Assembly (NCBI GenBank): GCA_013696965.1
Contig: JACCXN010000022.1
Span: 1-50,897, forward strand
Source of the DNA: Bacteroidota bacterium
GTDB lineage: Bacteria; Bacteroidota; Bacteroidia; JACCXN01
DNA length: 50,897 nucleotides
Reading direction: 5' to 3'
Part shown: positions 13,601 to 21,600 of the stretch, piece after piece
Layout of the letters: each line of letters starts with the position of its first letter
Numbering within the stretch: the first letter of the stretch is position 1
The notes under the pieces: model-generated
The model's input: the letters and a program-made list of their open reading frames with translations, nothing else
Database searches by the model: none
What the model was told of the DNA's origin: nothing
Made by a program: the position numbers and the translations under genes

Positions 13601-16600
13601 GAATTGAATTGGGTGAAATAGAGCAGTGTCTTATGGAATGCTCTTATGTAAAACAGGCATCTGTGATTGACTGGAATCCGGAAAACAATAATAAGCAGTT
13701 GGTAGCTTATCTTGTTATGAGAGGAGAAGCAAATTTTGATCAGGTAAAAAAATATTTAAATGATAAGCTGCCTGAATATATGATTCCTGCATACTTTATG
13801 GCTGTAGAAAAACTTCCTCTTACCCGTAATGGTAAACTAGACAGGCGGGCACTTCCAGAACCAGTTATGGAAGAAACTGGCAAGGTTAAATTTATTGTAC
13901 CAGCAACAGAAATTCAGTTAAAAGTAGCTTCTGCATGGAAGGAGCTTTTAAAAATAGATCGGGTATGTATTAAAGATAATTTTTTTGATAAAGGTGGACA
14001 TTCGCTTAAAGCCGCACAACTTGTTTCACTAATAAGGGCTCAAATGGGTGTGGAAATTTCCTTGAGGGAAATATTCAGAAACCCTACTTTAGAAGGGATT
14101 GCCAATTTTATTGAAAAAGCAGAAGAAGTTAATAATGAAAGCATACCAACTTATCCTGAAAGTCCTTTTTATCCTGTTTCAGCTGCACAGCGCAGGATGT
14201 TTGTTATCAATCAATTTGAAGATAATAAAGGTACAGCCTATAATATTCCTTTTGCGCTAAGAGTAAAAGGAATAATTGATAAAACCAAACTGGAACAGGT
14301 ATTAAATCAGCTGATTCAGCGACACGAGATATTAAGAACAACTTTTGAATTAAGAGATGGAGAACCGGTACAGCTTGTTCAGGAAAATTTACTGCTAAAA
14401 CCTGAATATCTTAATGCATCTGAAAAGGAAATCGAACAAACAATTTATGCTTTTGTTCGTCCTTTCAATCTTTCTGAAGCTCAATTGGTCAGAGTGTCAC
14501 TGGTGAATATTGGAGACGAAGATAACCTCTTGCTTTTTGATATGCACCACATAATTTCTGATGGGGTTTCTGTGGAGATAATGGTAAAGGAATTCGTTTC
14601 GCTTTACAGTAATGAGGCCCTTGAGCCGTTAAAAATTCAATATAAAGATTTTGCAAATTGGCAGTTTGAGCAGTTTAATAACGGGGCTATTCAAAAGCAA
14701 CAGCAATATTGGGTAGAACAGTTTAAAGATGATGTTCCGCTGCTTGATTTGCCTACTGATTTTGCCCGTTCTGCAATACAGAATTTTTCAGGAGATAATG
14801 CAGGTGTTTTGCTGGATTCAGGTACTTCAGAAGAGATAAGAGCATTCTGTAAAAATAAAGGTGTAACACCTTATATGTTCTTTCTAAGCATTTACTACGT
14901 GCTGCTTCACCGCTACACCAATCAAAATGATATTGTTGTAGGTACAGCTGTTGCAGGTCGTTCACACGCTGACCTTCATTCTTTGATAGGTATGTTTGTA
15001 AATACACTTGCTTTAAGAAACCATCCAAATTCGACATCTGTTTTTGAGGATTTTTTAATTTCTGTTAAAGAAAATACTTTAAAAGCCTTAGATAACCAGG
15101 ATTATCCCTTTGAAGACCTTGTTGAACAAATCGAATTAAAGCGCGACATCAGCCGTAATCCTTTGTTTGATGTTTTCTTTAACTACCAGGTAAAACAGGA
15201 AGAGCAGTTTTTGGTAGATGGATGGGAAATTTCTGTTCCGGAATTTGAAAATAAAATAGCAAAGTTTGACTTAAAGCTGGACGTTCAGGAGCAGGAAAAT
15301 AATTTTGAAATTGAATTTTCTTTTGCCACAGAACTCTTTAAAAAAGACACAATTAATCAGTTGCTAAGGCATTTTACGAATTTACTTTCCGCTTCCCTGG
15401 CTGATCCCAAAAAGGCTTTAAATAAGCTCGAAATGCTCTCAGAGCAGGAGAAAGAAACCCTGCTTTATTCTTTCAATGATACCAAAGCTGCATTTCCAAG
15501 AAAAATGCTTCAGGAAATTTTTGAAGAACAGGTATTAAAAAGAGGGAATGATACTGCAATCATCTGGGATGGCGGAAGTATGAGCTATGATGAGCTGAAT
15601 AAAAAATCAAATAAACTGGCTCATCATTTAAGAATCAATTGCGGAGTTGAAAGAGAAGAAATAGTCGGTTTACTTGTGGACCGCAGTGAATGGATGCTGG
15701 TGGCTATTCTGGGAGTGCTTAAAGCCGGAGGTACTTACCTTCCGATTGATCCTGATTATCCAGAAGACAGAATCGGCTATATGCTTGAAGACAGTGGTTG
15801 CAAAATAATTGTTACCCGCTCAGATTTAAAAGATTTAATAAAAAATGAAATCCAGATAGTTCTTGCTGATGCTGAAGAAATCAAAGATCAGCCGGAGCAA
15901 AATTTACCTTTGGTTAATCAGCCAGATGATCGCTGCTATATTATCTATACTTCAGGTTCTACGGGCCGTCCCAAAGGTGTGCAGATAAGCCACCACAATG
16001 TGGTAAGACTGTTATTTAACGACCGTAATCTTTTTGATTTTAATGCTAATGATACCTGGAGCCTTTTCCATTCCTACTGTTTCGATTTTTCTGTATGGGA
16101 AATGTATGGAGCTTTATTGTATGGAGGGAAATTATTAATTGTTCCAAAGGAAACGGCTCAGAATCCACCTGAGTTTGTTGAGCTTGCAGCACGACATAAG
16201 GTAACGGTGCTTAATCAAACCCCCGGTGCTTTCTATAATTTCATCAGATCAGAGCAGGAGCGTGGTGAAAAAGATCCCCATTTACGATACATAATTTTTG
16301 GCGGAGAAGCCTTGCATCCTTCACGATTAAAAGGCTGGCACCAAAAATATCCTGAAGTAAAGCTGGTGAATATGTATGGAATTACAGAAACTACTGTTCA
16401 CGTAACTTATAAAGAAATTGGAGAAAAGGAAATAGCTGCCGGTATCAGTAATATTGGCATTCCTATACCAACACTAAGCTGCTATATAATGGATATGCAC
16501 CAAAATCTTCAGCCAGTTGGTGTCTCAGGTGAACTTTGTGTTGGTGGAGAAGGCTTATCCAAAGGGTATTTAAACAGAGAAGAACTTACTGCGGAAAAAT

Positions 16601-18672
16601 TCATTCCTCATCCATACATCAAAGGAGAGAAACTTTACCGCTCAGGTGACCTTGCAAAATGGCTTGATAACGGAGAACTTGAATACCTGGGAAGGATAGA
16701 CCACCAGGTAAAAATCAGGGGCTTTAGAATTGAGCTGGGTGAAATAGAAAAGGCAATCGATAACCATCCTGCAATTAAACAGGCTGTGGTAATAGATAGG
16801 GAAGATGAAAAGGGAGAAAAATATCTTTGCGCCTACATTGTAGAAAAAGATGGAAGTACTGTAACAACTTCACAAATGAGAGATCATTTAAGAAGTCCAC
16901 TTCCGGATTATATGGTTCCATCATTCTTCATTAAACTGGATGAAATACCGCTTACTTCTAACGGAAAAGTTGCAAGAAAAGAATTGCCATTACCCGGTGG
17001 AGTTGTTGATACCGGTGCTGAATATATTGCACCGCGAAATAAAACAGAACAGCAACTGGAGCAAATCTGGAGAGAAATTTTAAAAGTTAAAAAAATCAGC
17101 GTAAAAGATAACTTCTTTGATTTGGGAGGGCATTCACTAAAAGCAACACAGGTGCTGGCAAGAATAAGAGAGCAATTAAATGCCGGTGTTACTTTCCGAG
17201 ATTTATTTACTTATACTACCATCGAAGATCTTGCTTCTGTTATACAAAATAAAGGAGTGGTTAAGGGAATTCCGGGAATTATTTCATTGCCGGAACAGGA
17301 GTATTATTCGGCTTCTTTTGCACAGCAGCGCCTTTGGCTGATGAATAAAATTGAAGGAGCGGCTTCTGCTTTTAATATGCCAATGGCTTATGTGCTGGAT
17401 GGAGAACTAAATATCTCTGCTTTCAAAAAAGCTTTTGATACTTTAATTCAGCGTCATGAATCGCTCAGAACCACTTTTATTGCTGTAAATGGCGTACCAA
17501 AACAGAAAATTCACAAGCAGCTAAATTTTGCAATCAAAGAAGAAGATCTTTCAGCAAATCTTAATAAGAATGAGCTTGTAAAAGCTTATGCAGAAAATGA
17601 AGTTAAAACTGCCTTTGATTTAGAGAAAGGGCCATTATTAAGGGCTTCGCTGATTAAAATGGAAGCTGAAAAATTTATTTTCCTTTTTACAATGCACCAC
17701 ATTATAAGTGATGGCTGGTCTATGGGTGTGCTTACAAAAGAATTGTTTACCCTGTATGATGCTTATTGTAGTAAAAAGGAAAATCCGCTGCAAGACCTCA
17801 AAGTGCACTATAAAGAATACGCTGCCTGGCAGGAAACCTTAATGGAAGCAGGAAATATTGAAATTTACAGAAACTACTGGAAACAAAAATTGAATAATAA
17901 TTTGCCTGTACTTGAGGTAAATATTGATTATTCACGTCCGGCTGTAAAAACTTTTAATGGAGCTTTCCATCGCTTTGTATTTTCTAATGAATTAACTGAA
18001 GCCATTAAGAAATCAGCTAAAGATTCAAATGTGAGTACTTTTGTGATGGTTCAGTCAATATTTAAAGTTATGCTTTACAAACAAACTGCGGAGGAAGATA
18101 TTATTATTGGAACACCTGTGGCCGGAAGGGTTCATAAAGATCTTGAAAATCAGATAGGGTTTTTCATTAATACTTTGCCTTTAAGAAATAAAATATCCTG
18201 GACGGATACTTTAAAGGAAGTTGTTGAAAGAGTTGGAAAAACTACCATTGAGGCTTACGAAAACCAACTTTATCCATTTGACAGAATGGTGGAAGATTTA
18301 AAGGTTAAGCGTGATGCCAGCCGTTCACCGATTTTTGATATTGGCATCACCTGGCAGGATTATGAGGATTTACAGAAAGACCAGGTAAATTCTATTACTA
18401 TTTCGAGCCTTGAAACTGAGCTGAAATTTGCAAAATATGACCTGTGGTTATATGGATTTGAAACAGAGGATGGCATTGATTTCAGTTTTGAATTTAACAC
18501 AGACTTATACAAGAAGTCTACCGTAGAGAACCTTTCAGAACAACTGATTAAAATAGCAAATGAATTTGCTTCAGGTTTAAATAAACAGATTTCAGATATT
18601 GAACTGGAAGAAAAAACCGCTAATGTGGCTAATGAAAACACTTCTGAAGCATCATTTGATTTCAATTTTTAA
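1651..18672 (+). CDS. Five-module NRPS, (C-A-T)x5-C
   Basis: The 5673-residue protein starts at an ATG touching the upstream stop. C1 opens with YPLSLMQEGMLFH and has HHHILMDGW near residue 142, a DCL pattern. Other C motifs lie near 1189, 2221, 3264, 4299 and 5349; the C domains before A3 and at the C-terminus carry HHI(V/I)SDGWSM, a different subtype from the HHIISDG(V/T)S of C2, C4 and C5. A3-motif cores (TSGSTG or TSGTTG) lie near 612, 1652, 2689, 3728 and 4763. Carrier serines are 1009, 2035, 3084, 4118 and 5162. Codes I extracted by aligning to GrsA positions, taking Lys for the last: A1 DVQTISQVVK (Pro-like, weak), A2 DVDEWGGITK (acidic pocket, perhaps a basic residue), A3 DSHQKTSLTK (unassigned), A4 DAFWGGFTFK (Val-like), A5 DFWNIGMVHK (Thr, strong). 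It ends with a complete C domain and no A, so its last condensation uses the residue loaded on the next protein. Confidence 0.97.
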   Translation: MISKQNLKDLYPLSLMQEGMLFHALLETQSTAYFEQTSYLIKGNLDIEIFKYSLNELFKRHDVLRTVIVHKKVARPLQVVLKELEAAFYFEDLRQQSPEEQKKAISEFCEKDVVKGFNLSEDVLMRLAVLQTADDAWRVVWSHHHILMDGWCVGILLQEFMELYRAKKAGRAARLSKPIPYSTYIKWLEKQDKKSASEYWKEYVAGYEGQTVLPELSKTSKSAYQRAQVSLKFDTETTAKLEGLAKKNGVTLNTLLQACWAILLQKYNSSDDVVFGAVVSGRPTEIDGVESMVGLFINTLVVRVACGEDETLSQLLKKMQQQAGASDAHAYFPLAEVQSFTTQRQNLINHILVFENYPLQQELQQISDPESGYTIGDVELFEQTNYNLTVMIMPGKEIAVHFDYNAAVFSTVVMDQLKTHFFAVVTQALANTDVSVAAISIISEKEKQQILQDFNATTVTYPKQSVLELFEEQVLKTPGKVAVVFDDKSLSYQQVDKLSDKLASYLLNNYKIQPEEIIGVMPERSEQVLVCLLGILKAGGVYLPIDPNYPQERIEHMLEDSRVKVLLSEEKFKAQLSFYKGKIVEITSLANYPDNEEKPAPFQLPRADQLAYIIYTSGSTGKPKGVACTHRCLYNLMEWQLRESGIGGGLTSIQYASLSFDVSVQEMLYNVISGGTMHVIDNDMRQDMNRLALLLDEKQIELLTLPFSALNLLFSVNKDLHKIKSLKHIITSGEQLQLSAGIKEFLLKRPDVYLHNQYGPSETHVVTSYSLCGKDNLSETLPPIGKPIANTTAYILDKAGNPVPVGVAGELYLGGVQVARGYLNRQDLTAEKFLPNPFTPGEVFYKTGDLAKWLPDGNIMFLGRIDGQVKIRGFRIELGEIESNLLNHPEIIEAAVIVKEIHSGVKELAAYIVAQKELSLNEIRKYLGKSLPEYMIPAYFSSLEKLPLSPNGKVDKRALPEPEGGLATGTEYVEPSTETEKQLALIWQELLGVEKIGLKDNFFDLGGHSLKATMLVSRIHKALDKEVPLREVFALPTIGQLSAFIENSGTQKFSSIQPAEKKEFYPLSSAQKRMFVLNSFEGVGTSYNISGVFKLVGEIDINQFETAVKETINNHEILRTSFKLIENEAVQIIHQELDFRVVKINCSEIELPEILDNFIQPFDLSQAPLIRIALINLEQEEYVLATDIHHIISDGVSIQLLLEEICQRYEGVFSASKVLEYKDFSSWQFDNLSNEGFSEHKKYWKNKFSEDVNRADLPADFERPASQSFEGDLLKISLKQDDAALIKNLTERNGITPYMFFLSVFYAFIHRYTRQNDICIGTPVSGRTHKDLQNIQGMFVNTLPLRNQVNPAGAFEELLSNTKNEVLDTLKYQDYPFEELLLQLQLEKDTSRNPLFDYMFSFLEDVTADFSTKDFKVKHLESTDHKTSMFDLSLEVLKTGENYTLCWEFCTRIFKKQTVENFAAHYLNLLKVFLQDEKLKISEAGILSECEIKHQLNILSGGATKPFDLTWLDLFNNVVESYPDKTALIRNNNEISYRELNEKANALAHKLIEGGVGAEQVVALRMKSSPEFIYSVIGILKAGAAYLPIDIEYPADRALYMLDNSGAKVLITSPDFASDISFSGSSLEANAELFNGKKENPEARCTADNMAYILFTSGSTGKPKGVITEHRGIANYVDVLPKLLGLTSEDTFVQHASVSFDVSVDEIFCSLGIGATLILPNDRKNLDELIDIVESGKLTFYEGTPLILSYINENAITKGNLKKVWVGGDTLKLSDCKKLLPEIEIINGYGPTEASITASWYTLNGDEKEIPIGKPIPNYRLFVVDNNLNLMPEGAIGELCIGGIGLAREYLNSPELTKEKFTFLKQTDERIYRTGDLVKWLPDGNLAFLGRIDNQVKIRGQRIELGEIENKLEAIENISQVAVIDKTNAEGSKYLVAYYVSEKEISSEIIRKNLTASLPDYMVPAHFVRLEKLPKTANDKLDRKALPEPFSVIKRKEYKAPSTELEKAACEAFKTVLKASLIGVEDNFFDCGGDSLKAMILSSVINKALGIKLGIEVIFKNPTPGEIAAIAATLGKSDYKEISQVPEQEYYQLSPSQTRLWLLDKIHGNSVDYNMADLFTFNEAVKPHILEKAFDTVVQRHEAIRTNFVEIEGQPKQKINQALSFKLNMLDFSNEVNSKAKTELLYKNECDFVFDLSKDLLLRATLVKEKENTWHLIFNIHHIVSDGWSMNIFKNELVALYRAFESEQENPLAPLRIQYKDYASWQQEQIVGSNLHALKNYWHKVLEGELPVMELPYDFSYAHAKKGSGSRYSFVLDNELKNKLNKLALSSNSSLFMVLLSGFNILLQRLSNTQDIIIGTPVAGRGHEDLKRLIGFFLNTVVLRNQVSAELNIEEYLKAVKENTLQALENQDYPFEQLVDDLKIPRDINRFPITSVFFNMLNLDGENHGDLAESKSSFEHHNNKVKFDLNVYASEYNNGLQLTLEYKNELFLPQTIEAFSEKFKQILEQLAEDSSVAVKDISTHITKNTPLPYQEVEWYKDELTVPEVLQNCFKKYASNVAFKTAATEFKYSDLNEISNQLARHLSKFGTKQRVAICLEHNEFLAVAITGVLKSGNAYVPIDPAYPVSRLKFIVEESQPVAIITDKANKSLANELLNKNSICLDESEAAYLLESAEDFIVKVNAEDEAYVLYTSGSTGQPKGVSQTHKGILHFASIYAAAIGITAEDKLSGFSSVCFDSFNHELFPALFSGASYLPLSLKSGITINELSDWTNENKITVWQSVPTVFRQFADEVTEKNIVLSGIRILKMTGEASTREDFEKFKKITNALATFVVSYGSTENSLTTINLFTHNSAVTKAALPAGNAVNNTDIIILNSSGKTADALEAGEVILHSPGLTKGYLNIVENDKIFVTIENKKYYKSGDIGRLNLSGQLEILGRKDGQVKIRGMRIELSEIEAGLLAYPEVKLAAATISENNDGLKRLVAYVISSKSLDSTELRNHLSKHLPEHMIPAVFVQLEKFPMTPSGKVDRKALPAPDETALSSSTVYVAPRNTTEEKLAQMWQQLLDVKQVGVTDNFFELGGHSLKASSFVARVNKEFQRNLPLKQIFITPTIEGVAAYIEKSSKSALNTLISVGGAGKYPVSSAQMRLFLLNQFDPESTGYNMPNVMEVHGRIDRQKVEAIFQMLISRHESLRTSFEMSGTELLQKVGEEVSFNLEKIETSVEDAEKAISRFIRPFDLLQAPLLRAGLVSITEDHFLLLFDMHHIISDGTSMQLITTDFIKLYRGEALEPLAVQYKDYAVWQKESYKNERLLKEEKYWLDKFEDLPEVLELPYDLPRPREQSFRGDRAEAVIDKELLNKFKNLLQQNEVTLYMGLLAVYNILLAKYSGQEDLIVGSPVAGRNHPGLEPVLGMFVNTLAIRNQPAKNKTFNQLIAEVKENALDAFENQEYPFEQLVDKLKIEKNLGRNPLFDVTLVLQNMDTADQNIEGISFKPYDLRNYTSKFDLTLSALEESEGLLLNMEYSTDLFKHSTIERMLRHFEQIIAEVVTDSNKTIAAINLLTYAETKKVTEEFSCIRAPYPKEKTIVELFEEQVLKTPDLFAISLDGNKLSYAELNRRANQIAAQLLKKGVKMDELVAIITSRSVETIIGMLGVLKAGAGYVPVDGDYPAERIQFILHDCNARALLVNGQLPSVSFEGAIIDLSSESIYDTDYPNPSTISGPRDLAYAIYTSGTTGQPKGVLVENQAVVRLVKNTNYISIKEGDKLLQTGSISFDASTFEIWGALLNGAELHLCSLDDMLDPKKLKSIINENKIDILWLTTSFFHQLADAHIETFSGLNYLGFGGDRCLTHLVNKVRDAYPGMQLVHFYGPTENTTFSTAHNIVETYQGAVPIGIPIANSEVYILDDERKAVPIGVRGYLYVGGDGLSRGYLNRHELTSEKFVTHPFKDGKKLYFTGDIARWLEDGTIEFLGRDDHQVKIRGFRIELGEIEQCLMECSYVKQASVIDWNPENNNKQLVAYLVMRGEANFDQVKKYLNDKLPEYMIPAYFMAVEKLPLTRNGKLDRRALPEPVMEETGKVKFIVPATEIQLKVASAWKELLKIDRVCIKDNFFDKGGHSLKAAQLVSLIRAQMGVEISLREIFRNPTLEGIANFIEKAEEVNNESIPTYPESPFYPVSAAQRRMFVINQFEDNKGTAYNIPFALRVKGIIDKTKLEQVLNQLIQRHEILRTTFELRDGEPVQLVQENLLLKPEYLNASEKEIEQTIYAFVRPFNLSEAQLVRVSLVNIGDEDNLLLFDMHHIISDGVSVEIMVKEFVSLYSNEALEPLKIQYKDFANWQFEQFNNGAIQKQQQYWVEQFKDDVPLLDLPTDFARSAIQNFSGDNAGVLLDSGTSEEIRAFCKNKGVTPYMFFLSIYYVLLHRYTNQNDIVVGTAVAGRSHADLHSLIGMFVNTLALRNHPNSTSVFEDFLISVKENTLKALDNQDYPFEDLVEQIELKRDISRNPLFDVFFNYQVKQEEQFLVDGWEISVPEFENKIAKFDLKLDVQEQENNFEIEFSFATELFKKDTINQLLRHFTNLLSASLADPKKALNKLEMLSEQEKETLLYSFNDTKAAFPRKMLQEIFEEQVLKRGNDTAIIWDGGSMSYDELNKKSNKLAHHLRINCGVEREEIVGLLVDRSEWMLVAILGVLKAGGTYLPIDPDYPEDRIGYMLEDSGCKIIVTRSDLKDLIKNEIQIVLADAEEIKDQPEQNLPLVNQPDDRCYIIYTSGSTGRPKGVQISHHNVVRLLFNDRNLFDFNANDTWSLFHSYCFDFSVWEMYGALLYGGKLLIVPKETAQNPPEFVELAARHKVTVLNQTPGAFYNFIRSEQERGEKDPHLRYIIFGGEALHPSRLKGWHQKYPEVKLVNMYGITETTVHVTYKEIGEKEIAAGISNIGIPIPTLSCYIMDMHQNLQPVGVSGELCVGGEGLSKGYLNREELTAEKFIPHPYIKGEKLYRSGDLAKWLDNGELEYLGRIDHQVKIRGFRIELGEIEKAIDNHPAIKQAVVIDREDEKGEKYLCAYIVEKDGSTVTTSQMRDHLRSPLPDYMVPSFFIKLDEIPLTSNGKVARKELPLPGGVVDTGAEYIAPRNKTEQQLEQIWREILKVKKISVKDNFFDLGGHSLKATQVLARIREQLNAGVTFRDLFTYTTIEDLASVIQNKGVVKGIPGIISLPEQEYYSASFAQQRLWLMNKIEGAASAFNMPMAYVLDGELNISAFKKAFDTLIQRHESLRTTFIAVNGVPKQKIHKQLNFAIKEEDLSANLNKNELVKAYAENEVKTAFDLEKGPLLRASLIKMEAEKFIFLFTMHHIISDGWSMGVLTKELFTLYDAYCSKKENPLQDLKVHYKEYAAWQETLMEAGNIEIYRNYWKQKLNNNLPVLEVNIDYSRPAVKTFNGAFHRFVFSNELTEAIKKSAKDSNVSTFVMVQSIFKVMLYKQTAEEDIIIGTPVAGRVHKDLENQIGFFINTLPLRNKISWTDTLKEVVERVGKTTIEAYENQLYPFDRMVEDLKVKRDASRSPIFDIGITWQDYEDLQKDQVNSITISSLETELKFAKYDLWLYGFETEDGIDFSFEFNTDLYKKSTVENLSEQLIKIANEFASGLNKQISDIELEEKTANVANENTSEASFDFNF

Positions 18673-18678
18673 AGGATT

Positions 18679-21600
18679 ATGATTAAAAATATCGATAAAG
18701 CACATTTTATATCTAAAGAATATAAGCCATTCCTGGAGTTCTGGCAAGGGAGACTTAAGCTTGTTGAAAACGGATTTTCCTTTGGAAATAAAATTTCAAC
18801 TGCTGAAACTGCTGTTTATGCAGAACAGCAGATAGTATTGGATAAAACTACTTCTGATCTTTTAATTAGCCTTGTAAAAGGTAGTGACACAGGTGTATTT
18901 GTGACGCTTTTAACCGGCTTTTTCAGCTTGCTTTCCCGTTATACCGGTGAGGCAACAATTATTGTTGATACACCGATATTCAATAATATTAATGGCGATC
19001 ACTTTTCAGATAAAATATCATTAATTAAGCAAGTTGAGCAGGAAAAGAGCATTAAGGATTTGCTCATCGGTATGCAGCAGATTACCACCGAAAGTTATAA
19101 ATATCAGAATTTTCCTGTTGCTGCAGTTCTTGGAAATAATTTAGAAGCTTTAACTAATGTTGCAGCTTCATTTACCAATATTCACCCAATCCATATTAAT
19201 GAAACTAACTATGATTTGTTGCTGGATATTAAGAGGAGCGGAGATGAGATATCCATAATTTTTAAATATAATACCAATGTTTTTGAATCCTGGTTTATTA
19301 ATAATCTCTCAAACCATTATCAAAACATTTTAGCTTCATTCTTCGGATTAAATACACTTTTAAAGGACATTGTGCTTCTTTCAAACACTGAAAGAGTGCA
19401 GCTTTTAAAAGAATTCAATGATACTTCCTGTAAATATCCCGATAAACTGATTCACGAATTGTTTGAGGAGCAGGTTTTAAAAACCCCGGATAACATTGCC
19501 CTTATTTGTGATGGTAAACAGTTTTCTTACCGCGAGCTTAACGAGAAATCCAATCAGCTTGCACATTTTATTAAAGAAAAATTTAATGTTAAGGCCGATG
19601 ATATAATAGGATTATTAACAGACAGAAGTGAAGGGATGATTGTTTCTATTCTTGCTGTTTTAAAAGCAGGAGGAAGTTACCTTCCCATAGATCCTGCGTA
19701 TCCTGCAGACAGAATTAGTTATACCCTCTCTGACAGTGGTTGTAAGTTTGTTTTAACAAAACAGCAGTACAAAAATCTAATTCACAATGACATTGCTGTG
19801 GCTGGTATTGAAGATGAAGAGATACATTCTTTTCCTGTTTCAAATCCTGAATATATTAATAAGCCTGATGATCTTTGCTATATCATTTATACATCCGGAT
19901 CTACAGGAAATCCCAAGGGTGTGATGATTCAGCATTACAATGTGGTGAGGTTGCTTTTCAATGAGCAAAATCTTTTTGATTTTAACGAGAAAGACGTTTG
20001 GTCGCTGTTCCATTCCTATTGTTTTGATTTTTCTGTATGGGAAATGTATGGAGCATTGTTGTTTGGTGGCAAGCTTGTGATTGTACCAAAGCAAATTGCT
20101 CAGAATCCTTCTGATTTTGTGGAGTTGGTAAGAAATGAGCAGGTTACAATCCTCAATCAAACCCCCGGCTCTTTTTATAATTTTATAAATGAAGAAATAA
20201 ATTCATCATCTAAAGAACTTAAACTACGCTATGTGATTTTTGGAGGCGAGGCTCTGCATCCGGCAAGGTTAAGCCAATGGAGGAAAAAGTACCCGGAGAC
20301 AAAGCTTGTTAATATGTATGGTATTACAGAAACTACCGTACACGTAACCTATAAAGAAATTACCAAAAAGGAAATTGATGCTGCAATCAGTAATATTGGT
20401 GTTCCTATTCCTACCCTGAGTTGTTTTGTACTTGATAAATTTCAGAATCTGCAGCCAATAGGTGTTGCAGGTGAGCTTTGTGTTGGAGGAAAAGGGCTTG
20501 CGCGTGGTTATCTAAACAGGGCTGAACTAACCCGGGAGAAGTTTATAGATAATCCTTTTGTAGCGGGAGAAAAACTTTATCGCTCAGGTGATCTTGCTAA
20601 ATATTTGCCTAATGGTGAACTGGAATACCTTGGAAGAATTGATCACCAGGTAAAAATCAGGGGTTTCCGAATTGAACTTGGTGAGATTGAAAACTGCTTA
20701 CAAAAGCACCCATCAATAAAAGAATCAGTAGTAATAGATCGAACAGATGAAAAGGGAGAGAAATATCTTTGCGCGTATATTGTTGGATCAACAGAATCTG
20801 CTATAAACAGTGGAGAGCTGCGTGAATACTTAAAGCAAAGCTTACCGGATTATATTATCCCTGCCTGGTTTATTCCAATGGACAATATTCCATTAACAGG
20901 TAATGGTAAGGTAAATCGCAAAGCACTTCCTCAGCCTGAAACACAATTCACAGGTGCAGCCTATGTAGCCCCTCGTAATCAAATAGAGGAGGAGCTTGTG
21001 AAAATCTGGCAGGAAGTTCTTGGAATAGAGAAAATAGGAGTACAGGATAATTTCTTTGACTTAGGTGGACATTCATTAAAAGCAGCACAACTTATAGCCA
21101 TCGTCCATAAAGAGATGGAGGTAGAAGTGCCTTTTGCATTTATCTTTAATACACCTGTGGTTGAAAATATGGCTGAATATATTTCTTCAGCAGGAAAAAC
21201 CAAATATGCAGCCATACGTCCTGCCGAAAAAAGAGCCTTTTACCCACTCTCTGCAGCCCAAAGAAGAATGTACATTTTAAATGAATTTAAAGGAACCGGG
21301 ACTACTTACAATATGCCGGGCGTTCTTTCAATTGAAGGAAATCTTAATATCTCTAAAGTTGAAAACGCTTTTCAACAGCTTATAGCAAGACAAGAGGCAT
21401 TCCGAACAACATTTGAATTTAAGGATGATAATGCGGTTCAAATTATCAATGAAGATGTTCATTTTAAAATTGAAGTAGAAGAGGCAAGTGAGGATAATAT
21501 AGAAGATCTGATTAAAGATTTTGTAAAGCCTTTTGATTTATCAAAAGCACCTTTGCTGAGAGTGAAGTTGTTGAAAATTAAGCTGGAGAAGTATATCCTG

